NCBI GenBank assembly: GCA_021202075.1
Contig: JAJQDT010000128.1
Span: 19,804-83,803 of the forward strand
DNA: 64,000 nt
Direction: 5' to 3'
Origin: Lachnospiraceae bacterium
GTDB taxonomy: Bacteria; Bacillota; Clostridia; Lachnospirales; Lachnospiraceae
Translations under genes and position numbers: made by a program
The notes under the pieces: model-generated
Seen by the model: only the letters and a program-made list of their open reading frames with translations
Told to the model about the DNA's origin: nothing
Databases searched by the model: none
In this document: in pieces, positions 19,328 to 27,205 of the stretch
How positions within the stretch are numbered: the first letter of the stretch is position 1
Layout of the letters: each line of letters starts with the position of its first letter

Positions 19328-20974
19328 ATGGAGTATCTGCTGAGTGCGAAACAGATGAAAGACTGCGACACCTATACGATTCACATGCTGGGAATTCCGT
19401 CTATGGTGCTGATGGAGCGGGCAGCGCTTGTGGTCGCGGATGAGATGGAGCGGGCCGGGCTGGATTTATCGCGCGTGCTTGTTGTGTGCGGTTCCGGGAA
19501 TAATGGCGGAGACGGGTTCGCGGTGGCGCGGATCCTTGCGGAACGCCAGGGAAGAGACGCGTCTGCCTGCATAAATGCGGAATATCAGAACAGGGTCACC
19601 CTCGCATTTGTCGGAAAAGAGACATCCATGACAGAAGAGACCGCATGCCAGCGGAAAATCTGCGAAAATTGTGGGATAAAACCATGCACGAATTTTATGG
19701 AGGGTGAATATACTACTATAGTAGATGCCATGTTTGGCATCGGACTTTCCCGCGCGGTGGAGGGCCGATACGCAGAAATCATAGACTGGATCAACGGTCG
19801 GCGGGCGAGCGTGGTTTCAGTGGACATTCCTTCCGGAATCGGCTCCGATGATGGCCGTGTGTATGGAACGGCAGTGCGCGCAGACCTGACGGTCACCATG
19901 GCCGGCTGTAAAACCGGGCAGCTGCTGTATCCGGGAGCGGAGTACTGCGGAAGGCTGATCCGACGGGAGATCGGGATTCCGACCGGCGAGACGTCTGTCT
20001 ATACATATTCAGATGCTGATTTGTCACGTGTGCCGGTACGCAGGGCGTATTCCCACAAAGGCACATACGGCAAAGTGCTGCTGATCGCCGGCAGCGAGGG
20101 GATGAGCGGCGCGGCGGTACTGGCGGCCCGAAGTGCGTTTCGGAGCGGATGCGGGATGGTGCGTGTCTTTACACCCGAAAGCAACCGGACGATCATTCAG
20201 ACCTGCCTGCCGGAGGCGATGGTTACGTCCTGGGAGCCGGGACGGGTGAAAGAGGATGGATTGATGCGCCTGGAGGAGGCTGTCAACTGGTCGGATGTCA
20301 TCGGAATCGGTCCGGGGCTTGGCACATCAGAGGAGGCCTGGCTTTTGCTTCGATTTGTAATGGAGCAGGATACGAAGCCGGTGGTTGCAGATGCGGATGC
20401 GCTGAATCTGCTTGCCGGAAATCGGGACCGCACTCTGCGTGCGGCAATGAAGCTGAACGATGTCCGTCACCTGTCCCCGGAGGAAAGAGTTGAGAGAGAG
20501 AAAGAATATACGAAGATTTTCAGGAACATTCCGGATGGACTGCGCGGAAATATAATCGTGTCCCCGCACATCGGAGAAATGGCGCGGCTGATGAGAAAAA
20601 CTTCTTCGGAAATAGCGGAGAATCTGATGGAATCATCGAAAACCTTTGCGAAAGAAGAGAAGGTCATCTGTGTGCTGAAGGATGCAAGGACGGTGGTCTC
20701 GGACGGTTCAGAAATTTACCTGAATACCTCCGGGAATGATGGGATGGCGACCGCCGGGAGCGGGGACGTCCTGACCGGTCTGATCTGCGGACTGTTGGCA
20801 CAGGGGATGCCCTGCTTTGACGCGGCAAAGCTTGGCGTGTATCTGCATGGCCGCGCCGGGGATTTCGCATGTGAGAAGCTTGGCGCGAGTGCAATGACGG
20901 CCGCAGATATCGCAGAGCAAATCGGAGTTGTGATGAAGGCGGCGCATAGCGGAAATTACAGCATAACTGCATAA
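19328..20974 (+). CDS. nnr: bifunctional NAD(P)H-hydrate epimerase/dehydratase
   Basis: Repairs damaged NADH and NADPH hydrates. The 548-aa fusion has an N-terminal epimerase (NnrE, residues 1-215, with GNNGGDGFAVAR near residue 57 and SVDIPSGI) and a C-terminal ADP-dependent dehydratase (NnrD, residues about 235-548, with KVLLIAGSEGMSGAAVLAAR in part, GPGLG, and NDGMATAGSGDVLTG near 477). The start at ATG 19328 is chosen because AGGTGAT lies just upstream and the protein starts MEYLLSAKQMK as in the family. An extra 25-residue Arg/Glu-rich insert lies around residues 365-395. It sits between rex and alr, as in many Firmicutes. Confidence 0.93.
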   Translation: MEYLLSAKQMKDCDTYTIHMLGIPSMVLMERAALVVADEMERAGLDLSRVLVVCGSGNNGGDGFAVARILAERQGRDASACINAEYQNRVTLAFVGKETSMTEETACQRKICENCGIKPCTNFMEGEYTTIVDAMFGIGLSRAVEGRYAEIIDWINGRRASVVSVDIPSGIGSDDGRVYGTAVRADLTVTMAGCKTGQLLYPGAEYCGRLIRREIGIPTGETSVYTYSDADLSRVPVRRAYSHKGTYGKVLLIAGSEGMSGAAVLAARSAFRSGCGMVRVFTPESNRTIIQTCLPEAMVTSWEPGRVKEDGLMRLEEAVNWSDVIGIGPGLGTSEEAWLLLRFVMEQDTKPVVADADALNLLAGNRDRTLRAAMKLNDVRHLSPEERVEREKEYTKIFRNIPDGLRGNIIVSPHIGEMARLMRKTSSEIAENLMESSKTFAKEEKVICVLKDARTVVSDGSEIYLNTSGNDGMATAGSGDVLTGLICGLLAQGMPCFDAAKLGVYLHGRAGDFACEKLGASAMTAADIAEQIGVVMKAAHSGNYSITA

Positions 20975-21217
20975 TGTAACTCATGTATCGTTGGCATATC
21001 ATGATACGGAGCAACCCTTTTATGGGGAATTCCCTGATGCGGACGATGACCGGAGATGTTATTACAACCAGATTACAGAATATAGCAATACAGTGGCAGA
21101 CAAAGTGCAGGGAACTATATAAAACACAGCAGTGAGACAGAACAACAAGGGTATACTATAGAAGAAACTGCGCAGGATATGTATTTTACAGCATAAGGAC
21201 ATAAGAAGGAGAGACCA

Positions 21218-22432
21218 ATGAGCAGGCATAATCGGATTACCGCGTACATTCATATGGACGCAATCAGGCATAATTTTCAGGTAATGAAAGGAAATCTGCT
21301 GGAAGGTGTAAAAATGGTGGCCGTCATTAAGACGGATGGATACGGGCATGGAGCGGTGCCGATCGCGCAGATGCTGGAGCCGTACGACTACATCTGGGGG
21401 TATGCGGTAGCCGCAGTTTCAGAGGCTAGGCAGCTGCGGGAGGCAGGGCTTTTTAAACCGATTCTTGTGCTTGGTTATACGTTTTCCGAGGACTATGTGT
21501 GGATGGCGGAGAACGGTGTGCGCCCGACCATATTTACGGCGGAAATGGCCCGCCAGTTTGCAGAGGCTGCCGAAACCGCTTCCGCGCAGGTTCCGGCAGC
21601 AGACGCATCGGCGTGTACTTCTTTTTGTACACATGATGGAAAGGAGTCAAAGTATTCTGCAGATGAGTGCAGGCACTTCCCGGTACATCTTGCGGTCGAC
21701 ACAGGGATGTCGCGCATCGGCGTGGCGGACACCCCGGAAGGCCTGAATACAGCACTGGAAATTGCTCATACGAAAACATTGACCTTGGAAGGCGTTTTTA
21801 CCCATTTTGCGCGGGCGGATGAGACGGATAAAAGCGCGGCGCTTGATCAGATGACCCGGTTTGCCGCATTTTGTGACCGGCTGGAGGAAAATGGGGTGCA
21901 CGGATTTTTGCGCCACTGTTCCAACAGCGCCGGGATTCTGGAACTGCCGGAGGCGAATATGGATATGGTTCGAGCGGGAATCACCGTATATGGCATCTAT
22001 CCGTCGGAGGAGATGGACCGGGAGAAAAACCGGCTGCACCCGGTGATGGAGCTCAAGTCTCATGTCGTATATGTCAAAACGATTCCTGCCGGCACGCCGG
22101 TCAGCTATGGCGGTACCTTTGTGACGGAACATGAGACGGAGGTTGCGACCATCCCGGTCGGCTACGGCGACGGCTACCCGCGCAGCCTCAGCAATAAGGG
22201 AAGCGTTCTGATTCACGGAAAACGTGCGCGCATCCTTGGCCGTGTCTGTATGGATCAGTTTATGGTGGATGTGACTGGGATGGGGGTGCAGGTGCTCGAT
22301 GAGGTTACCCTGATGGGAAAGGACGGGGATGATGAAATCACCGTAGATGAGCTTGGAGCACTTTCTGGCCGATTCCCTTATGAATTCGTATGTGACGTCG
22401 GGAAGCGTGTGCCGCGTGTGTACTGTGAATAG
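21218..22432 (+). CDS. alr: alanine racemase
   Basis: Makes D-alanine for peptidoglycan using PLP. The 404-aa protein has the PLP Lys in AVIKTDGYGHG (about residue 38), HLAVDTGMSRIG, HCSNSAGIL, the SYGGTF segment (about residue 296) that holds the second catalytic base in the family, and IPVGYGDGYPR. A 25-30-residue insert (about residues 122-150, Ala/Cys/His-containing) makes it slightly longer than usual. AAGGAGAG lies 6 nt before the ATG. The toxin gene follows, the common Firmicute order alr-mazF. Confidence 0.95.
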   Translation: MSRHNRITAYIHMDAIRHNFQVMKGNLLEGVKMVAVIKTDGYGHGAVPIAQMLEPYDYIWGYAVAAVSEARQLREAGLFKPILVLGYTFSEDYVWMAENGVRPTIFTAEMARQFAEAAETASAQVPAADASACTSFCTHDGKESKYSADECRHFPVHLAVDTGMSRIGVADTPEGLNTALEIAHTKTLTLEGVFTHFARADETDKSAALDQMTRFAAFCDRLEENGVHGFLRHCSNSAGILELPEANMDMVRAGITVYGIYPSEEMDREKNRLHPVMELKSHVVYVKTIPAGTPVSYGGTFVTEHETEVATIPVGYGDGYPRSLSNKGSVLIHGKRARILGRVCMDQFMVDVTGMGVQVLDEVTLMGKDGDDEITVDELGALSGRFPYEFVCDVGKRVPRVYCE

Positions 22433-22614
22433 CCTGTATTACAATTTCATGTGCATACGGTTTACCTGCTTTACCGATAATACGATGCGAAATCCCCGGC
22501 GCTGATCGTTTTATGAAATTCACGGATCAGATCTGTATATACAAAAGAATTTTGGAAATACTGATATCAGAACCCGGTAACCAAAATCTTTTTGTATAAT
22601 AGGAGTGTGATCAT

Positions 22615-22959
22615 GTGAATATTCGAAGAGGAGATATCTATTATGCGGATCTGCGGCCGGTGATTGGCTCAGAGCAGGGCGGTATCCGGCCCGTGCTGAT
22701 TATTCAGAATGATGTGGGAAACCGCCACAGCCCAACCGTGATCTGTGCGGCGATTACGTCCAGAATGAACAAAGCGAAGCTTCCGACGCATGTGGCGATT
22801 GAGGCCGGAAGATATGAGATCGTGAAGGATTCTGTCATCCTTTTGGAACAGCTGCGCACCATTGACAAAAAACGCCTGAGAGACCGTGTCTGCCATGTGG
22901 ACTATGAGCTTCTCGAACGCGTCGATAAAGCGCTGCAGGTGAGCCTGGAGATTACATAA
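22615..22959 (+). CDS. MazF/PemK-family mRNA interferase
   Basis: A 114-aa sequence-specific endoribonuclease of the NdoA type. It shows the family core: [39 protein letters not shown], and [17 protein letters not shown]. The start is a GTG at 22615 with AGGAG 8 nt upstream. In Bacillus the antitoxin gene lies between alr and mazF; here the 180-bp gap holds no such reading frame, so the toxin is either solitary or paired with an unlinked antitoxin. Confidence 0.92.
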   Translation: MNIRRGDIYYADLRPVIGSEQGGIRPVLIIQNDVGNRHSPTVICAAITSRMNKAKLPTHVAIEAGRYEIVKDSVILLEQLRTIDKKRLRDRVCHVDYELLERVDKALQVSLEIT

Positions 22960-23025
22960 GGCTTCATCCAGGTTGAAAACGGCAGCCTTTTCCTGCATTT
23001 TGGAAGCGACTTGACACATCACATC

Positions 23026-23054
23026 TTGACGAACCACGGGGAAAATGGTATTCT
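23026..23054 (+). promoter_or_regulatory. sigma-A promoter of yebC
   Basis: TTGACG (23026-23031), 17-bp spacer, TATTCT (23049-23054), 37 bp before the yebC start. An alternative TTGACA lies 15 bp upstream but has no matching -10. Confidence 0.7.
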
Positions 23055-23090
23055 ATCGAATGAAATCAGAGAAGAAGGAGTGCTGTGGTA

Positions 23091-23819
23091 ATGTCAGGAC
23101 ATTCAAAATTTGCAAATATTAAGCACAAAAAAGAAAAAAATGATGCCGCGAAGGGCAAGGTCTTTACAATTATCGGTCGCGAACTCGCGGTAGCAGTAAA
23201 AGAAGGCGGACCGGATCCGGCGAATAACAGCCGTCTGCGCGATGTAATCGCGAAGGCAAAGGCGAACAATATGCCGAACGATACGATCGACCGCGGGATT
23301 AAAAAGGCCGCGGGGGAGATGGGCTCCGTCAATTACGAGTATGTGACCTATGAGGGATATGGTCCCAGCGGCATCGCGATTATCGTTGAGGCGCTGACGG
23401 ATAATAAGAACCGCACCTTTTCCAATGTCCGCAATGCCTTTACCAAGGGCAGCGGGACAATCGGCACACAGGGATGCGTGTCCTATATGTTTGACAAGAA
23501 AGGTCAGATCATCATTGACCGGGAAGAATGTGAGATGGATCCGGATGATCTGATGATGATGGCCCTCGATGCGGGCGCGGAGGATTTCTCAGAGGAGGAA
23601 GACAGCTTTGAGGTGCTCACGGATCCGGATGAGTTCAGTGCAGTGCGGCAGGCACTGGAGGATCAGGGGATTCCGATGGCTTCCGCAGAGGTCACGATGA
23701 TTCCGCAGACCTATGTGGCACTGACGGATGAGACAGATCTGAAGCAGCTGAACCGCACGCTGGATCTGCTCGACGACGATGACGACGTCCAGGCAGTCTA
23801 CACGAATCTGGAGGAATAA
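23091..23819 (+). CDS. yebC: YebC/PmpR-family protein
   Basis: A 242-aa cytosolic protein with the family hallmark MSGHSKFANIKHKKEKNDAAKGK (in pieces) and the three-domain YebC layout: EGYGPSGIAIIVEALTDN and an acidic C-terminal region. Long treated as a transcription regulator; more recent work links YebC homologues to translation of proline-rich stretches. ATG at 23091 is preferred over GTG 23085 because AAGGAG at 23075-23080 is better spaced. Confidence 0.95.
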   Translation: MSGHSKFANIKHKKEKNDAAKGKVFTIIGRELAVAVKEGGPDPANNSRLRDVIAKAKANNMPNDTIDRGIKKAAGEMGSVNYEYVTYEGYGPSGIAIIVEALTDNKNRTFSNVRNAFTKGSGTIGTQGCVSYMFDKKGQIIIDREECEMDPDDLMMMALDAGAEDFSEEEDSFEVLTDPDEFSAVRQALEDQGIPMASAEVTMIPQTYVALTDETDLKQLNRTLDLLDDDDDVQAVYTNLEE

Positions 23820-23847
23820 GCCTTTTCGGCTGATATATGATTAAAGT

Positions 23848-23871
23848 AAGCCGCGCAATAAAGAATCGCTT
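23848..23871 (+). repeat. short dispersed repeat family 4, copy 1
   Basis: AAGCCGCGCAATAAAGAATC followed by GCTT. It matches 33891-33914 with two differences. A weaker match (AGCCGCGCCAATAGAAA) lies at 63671. It sits just downstream of yebC. Confidence 0.55.
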
Positions 23872-23930
23872 TGCGAGAATGGACATACTATATACTGTGT
23901 ACAGGATAATTCAGGGGGATGATCCAAAAG

Positions 23931-24701
23931 ATGAATTACTATCTGACCGGCATCGAAGGGATGCCGAAGCTGCTGGACTGCTGTGATGGCAAGGTGATGG
24001 AGCACTTTCAGAAGAAGACCTACACGGATTCGTTTCAGCGGATGTATCAGGAACATATTGAGACGTTTGACGCGATTGAGAAGGGTTACAATACAGTCAT
24101 TGACAAGAATCAGTTCCTGACGAATATGGCGGATGCATTGACAGACTGTGCAGTGAAACAGATGGAAGAATGCAAACGGAAAAATAAAAAAGATCAGCTT
24201 CAGATGGATCTGAATCTGACCATGGCAGTGTTCGTGCTGCCGATGGTTCTGGAGTTCCATGGCGAGTCTTCGCAACCATTAGCGGACAAGCTGATTGAAT
24301 CCTGGAAACGCAGCTTTCCGAAAACCAATCTGCAGGCGGCGGAATTCACTTCTATTGAAAAAGGCTTTCATAAAAAATGGTGCTATATCACGACAGCAGT
24401 CTGCCGTACGTTCGGGAAATCAGACGACTGCTATGAGTTGACGCTGCTGCGCGACTATCGGGATACTTATCTGGCGGACAGCCCGGGCGGGGAAGAACTG
24501 ATTGAGGAATACTACGACGTGGCGCCGAGTATTGTAAAGCATATCGACCAGCAGCCGGACTCAAATGAGATTTATCAGGACATCTGGGACGAATGGCTGG
24601 AACCGTGCATTTCCATGATTGAGACCGATCAGAAGGAAGAATGCCGGGAGCATTATATTGATATGGTACATACGCTGCAGGCAAAATATTTCCGGCAGTA
24701 A
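23931..24701 (+). CDS. hypothetical protein with C-terminal CFI-box-like motif
   Basis: A 256-aa protein, apparently soluble. The first two-thirds is helical and charged and is not recognised. Near residue 150 it has KKWCYITTAVCRTFGKSDDC and then ELTLLRDYRDTYLADSPGG...IEEYYDVAPSIV. This Cys-aromatic-Ile-x-T-A block followed by L-R-x-[FY]-R-D-x-Y-L resembles the CFI-box C-terminal module found in many Firmicute proteins. The start at 23931 is chosen because AGGGGG lies 12 nt upstream; ATG 23919 abuts the site. Function unknown. Confidence 0.7.
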   Translation: MNYYLTGIEGMPKLLDCCDGKVMEHFQKKTYTDSFQRMYQEHIETFDAIEKGYNTVIDKNQFLTNMADALTDCAVKQMEECKRKNKKDQLQMDLNLTMAVFVLPMVLEFHGESSQPLADKLIESWKRSFPKTNLQAAEFTSIEKGFHKKWCYITTAVCRTFGKSDDCYELTLLRDYRDTYLADSPGGEELIEEYYDVAPSIVKHIDQQPDSNEIYQDIWDEWLEPCISMIETDQKEECREHYIDMVHTLQAKYFRQ

Positions 24702-24779
24702 AGGGATACCAGAACAGAAACAAATATAACAGAAAATCGCAGCAGGAAACGACGAATGACGTTTCCTCCAAAGGAAATC

Positions 24780-24807
24780 AAACCGGGGCATTTGGCTTCG
24801 GTTTTTT
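24780..24807 (+). terminator. intrinsic terminator
   Basis: AAACCG pairs with CGGTTT, followed by T-run. A second hairpin, GGAAACG with CGTTTCC, lies just before it (24745-24766). Confidence 0.7.
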
Positions 24808-24908
24808 TACGAATATTTTTGTGATAAGCGGGCATCCTGAAGAATAGAGTAATCAGTTTTGAGGTTCGGAAAAGCAAAAGGAGAACGAGGAGAAGCCAGG
24901 AGGAGTCA

Positions 24909-25691
24909 ATGATGAACAGGATGCTTCATGATAATCGCGACAGCGCAGCAGTGAGAAGTTCTGAAATGCACAGGGAACCGGATAAAGAACAAATGAACCA
25001 GGAGGAGAAGCATTCCGAAGAGAAGACCGATCAGGAAAAGGAGCAGCGGGAGGCCATCCGCGACACCGGAGAGCTGACATTGCACGGGCGGATTCATCTG
25101 CTGACTGTGATCGGTGAAATCGAGGGGCATGACTGTCTCCCCAACAATTCGAAGACAACGAAGTACGAGCATGTTCTTCCAAAGCTGGCGGCGATCGAAG
25201 ACAGTCCGGATATCGACGGACTTTTAATTCTGTTGAACACAGTGGGAGGCGACGTAGAGGCAGGGCTGGCGATAGCCGAAATGATTGCGTCCCTGAGCAA
25301 GCCAACCGTTTCGTTGGTGTTGGGCGGCAGCCATTCCATCGGCGTGCCGATTGCAGTATCCACGGACTATTCCTTTATTGTAAAGACCGGAACAATGGTG
25401 ATTCACCCGGTGCGCATGAGCGGCACCGTGATCGGAGCGCCGCAGACCTATGATTACTTTAAGCAGATGCAGGATCGGATCCTCGGATTTATCAGTGAGC
25501 ACTCCCGCGCCAACCGGGAGCGGCTGGAAGAGCTGATGCTGGATACCGGAATTCTCACAAAGGATCTCGGTACAATCCTTGTGGGGGAGGAGGCCGTCCG
25601 GGAAGGCCTGATCGATGAGGTCGGCGGGATTGGGGAAGCTTTCCGGAAGCTGTATGAGCTGATAAAAGAGCCAAAGGCATCGAAGGCATAA
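24909..25691 (+). CDS. tepA: ClpP-like serine protease, TepA family
   Basis: A 260-aa protein. A charged N-terminal tail (residues 1-55) precedes a ClpP/crotonase fold. The nucleophile Ser is in [11 protein letters not shown] (about residue 142) and the catalytic His in [13 protein letters not shown] (about residue 163). The sequence [20 protein letters not shown] and [15 protein letters not shown] fit the TepA/YmfB branch, which in Bacillus was linked to protein export and precedes ftsK/spoIIIE as it does here (with uppP between). AGGAGGAG precedes ATG 24909; ATG 24912 is equally possible. Confidence 0.9.
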   Translation: MMNRMLHDNRDSAAVRSSEMHREPDKEQMNQEEKHSEEKTDQEKEQREAIRDTGELTLHGRIHLLTVIGEIEGHDCLPNNSKTTKYEHVLPKLAAIEDSPDIDGLLILLNTVGGDVEAGLAIAEMIASLSKPTVSLVLGGSHSIGVPIAVSTDYSFIVKTGTMVIHPVRMSGTVIGAPQTYDYFKQMQDRILGFISEHSRANRERLEELMLDTGILTKDLGTILVGEEAVREGLIDEVGGIGEAFRKLYELIKEPKASKA

Positions 25692-25760
25692 AAGGCATAA
25701 AGCACGAAAGATATAAAACAAAATGCGCAGTTTTGTGTATATTTAAAGCAGAATCGTGTA

Positions 25761-25789
25761 TTTACTGCAAAAGCATTTTCCAGTATAAT
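25761..25789 (+). promoter_or_regulatory. promoter-like pair just before a terminator
   Basis: TTTACT (25761-25766), 17-bp spacer, TATAAT (25784-25789). The terminator hairpin starts about 10 bp downstream, so any transcript would be about 50 nt unless readthrough occurs. Confidence 0.45.
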
Positions 25790-25799
25790 ATCTATAAAG

Positions 25800-25845
25800 A
25801 ACAATACCCATCAGGAGCATCCGGGTGGGTATTGTTCTTTTTTTT
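25800..25845 (+). terminator. tepA terminator
   Basis: AACAATACCC pairs with GGGTATTGTT, followed by CTTTTTTTTT. Confidence 0.92.
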
Positions 25846-25847
25846 GA

Positions 25848-26252
25848 ATGATGAAAAGAAGCATCACTGACACTAATCTCTCATTCGTTTCCGCGGAATC
25901 TGTGGAAATACATAAACACGAGGCCATTGCACCCGGTATGGGAAATGCGAAAAACGTTCTTGCAAAAATCATTCCGGGGTTGTATTCTATAAATACAGAA
26001 ATACTTCCCGTACAATTGGTAGTAACTTCACAGCTGCCGAAAGAGGAGTATTTTTGGCTCTGCTTGCTGACGAACCGGCTCACAGATCCGGCTCCTCTCA
26101 GATCGATCAGCAGGGCCTGTAAAGAGCACCAGATGGAGCCGGATTATCAAACACTATCTGAATTCAAAAACGACTCAAAATTTGCAATTCGTGAAAAACA
26201 TCTTGTGCCTCCGCGATTAATTTGCTATAATCTATCCAAATGTGTTTTTTGA
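25848..26252 (+). pseudogene. probable fragment of a Rpn/PD-(D/E)XK-associated family protein
   Basis: A 134-codon frame with no ribosome site, beginning directly at the tepA terminator. The middle, GLYSINTEILPVQLVVTSQL...FWLCLLTNRLTDP, resembles the C-terminal half of large Lachnospiraceae proteins of the Rpn-like nuclease/transposase group (pattern PVQ[IL]VV...L...WL..LTN.L). The N-terminal nuclease part is missing, so it looks like a decayed remnant rather than a gene. Similarity is judged by eye only. Confidence 0.4.
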
Positions 26253-26278
26253 TTGAGTAAATTTATGCGGAGGCGGTT

Positions 26279-27154
26279 ATGACTATTCTTCAGTCGATTT
26301 TTCTGGGAATCGTGCAGGGCCTGACGGAGTTTCTTCCGGTCAGCAGTTCCGGGCATCTGGCTATTTTGGAAAACGTGTTTCAGATTGAGACGGATGGCGG
26401 GATGCTTTTTGACATTTTGCTTCATGTGGGTACACTGGTGGCTGTTTTTGTCGTCTACCATAAGGACATCTGGAAAATGATCTGCGAAGCGATTTTTATG
26501 TTTGTTGATATCTGTGTCAATTTCCATACGTTCATTTTGAACAAGATACATAAGACTTCGCTTAAATACAGGAAGGTGGTTCATAACAGCTACCGGAAGT
26601 TTGTGGTGCTGATTCTGGTGTCGACGGTTCCGACCGGTATTGTTGGCGTTCTTGGAGAGAAGCTGATTTCGGATGCGAGTGAGACGCTGCTGATCCCGGG
26701 TATCTGCCTGCTGATCACGGCGGTGCTTCTTCTGATGGCTGACACCGTGCGTGAGGGGAATAAGCTCCCGAAGGATACGACTTATAAAGATGCATTGATT
26801 ATTGGCGCTGCGCAGGGTTGTGCAACGCTGCCCGGGCTTTCCCGTTCGGGGACGACGATTGCAGTCTGCCTTCTGTGCGGCATTGACCGCAGGTTTGCTG
26901 TTAAGTATTCCTTTATTCTGTCTATACCTGCGATTCTGGGCGCGGCGGTGCTGGAGATTAAGGATGTGATCGCGGAGCCGGTGGCCGCAAGTCAGGTCGG
27001 TATTTATGCAGCTGGTATGGTTTGTGCCGCGGTGGTCGGTTACATCTGTATAAAAACGATGCTGGTTGTCGTGCGTAAGAAGAAATTTATTTATTTCTCC
27101 GTATATTGCGCGATTGTTGGCATGTTTGCAATTGCAGGACATTTTCTGTTGTAG
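26279..27154 (+). CDS. uppP: undecaprenyl-diphosphatase UppP (BacA)
   Basis: Dephosphorylates undecaprenyl diphosphate to recycle the lipid carrier for cell-wall and glycan synthesis; high expression gives bacitracin tolerance. The 291-aa polytopic membrane protein has the paired catalytic motifs EFLPVSSSGHL (residues 17-27) and PGLSRSGTT (about residue 183). A 35-residue cytoplasmic insert around residues 85-115 is somewhat longer than usual. GGAGGCGG lies just before the ATG. Confidence 0.95.
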   Translation: MTILQSIFLGIVQGLTEFLPVSSSGHLAILENVFQIETDGGMLFDILLHVGTLVAVFVVYHKDIWKMICEAIFMFVDICVNFHTFILNKIHKTSLKYRKVVHNSYRKFVVLILVSTVPTGIVGVLGEKLISDASETLLIPGICLLITAVLLLMADTVREGNKLPKDTTYKDALIIGAAQGCATLPGLSRSGTTIAVCLLCGIDRRFAVKYSFILSIPAILGAAVLEIKDVIAEPVAASQVGIYAAGMVCAAVVGYICIKTMLVVVRKKKFIYFSVYCAIVGMFAIAGHFLL

Positions 27155-27205
27155 CGTCCAGCCATTTAATGCACGGGCGATATTATAGAAGGGGGAGCAT
27201 CAGGT

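Noticed and set aside
22595..22600. TATAAT just upstream of the mazF-like gene as a promoter
   Set aside because: It lies 2 bp before the ribosome site, so the transcript would begin after that site, and there is no -35 box at the right distance.
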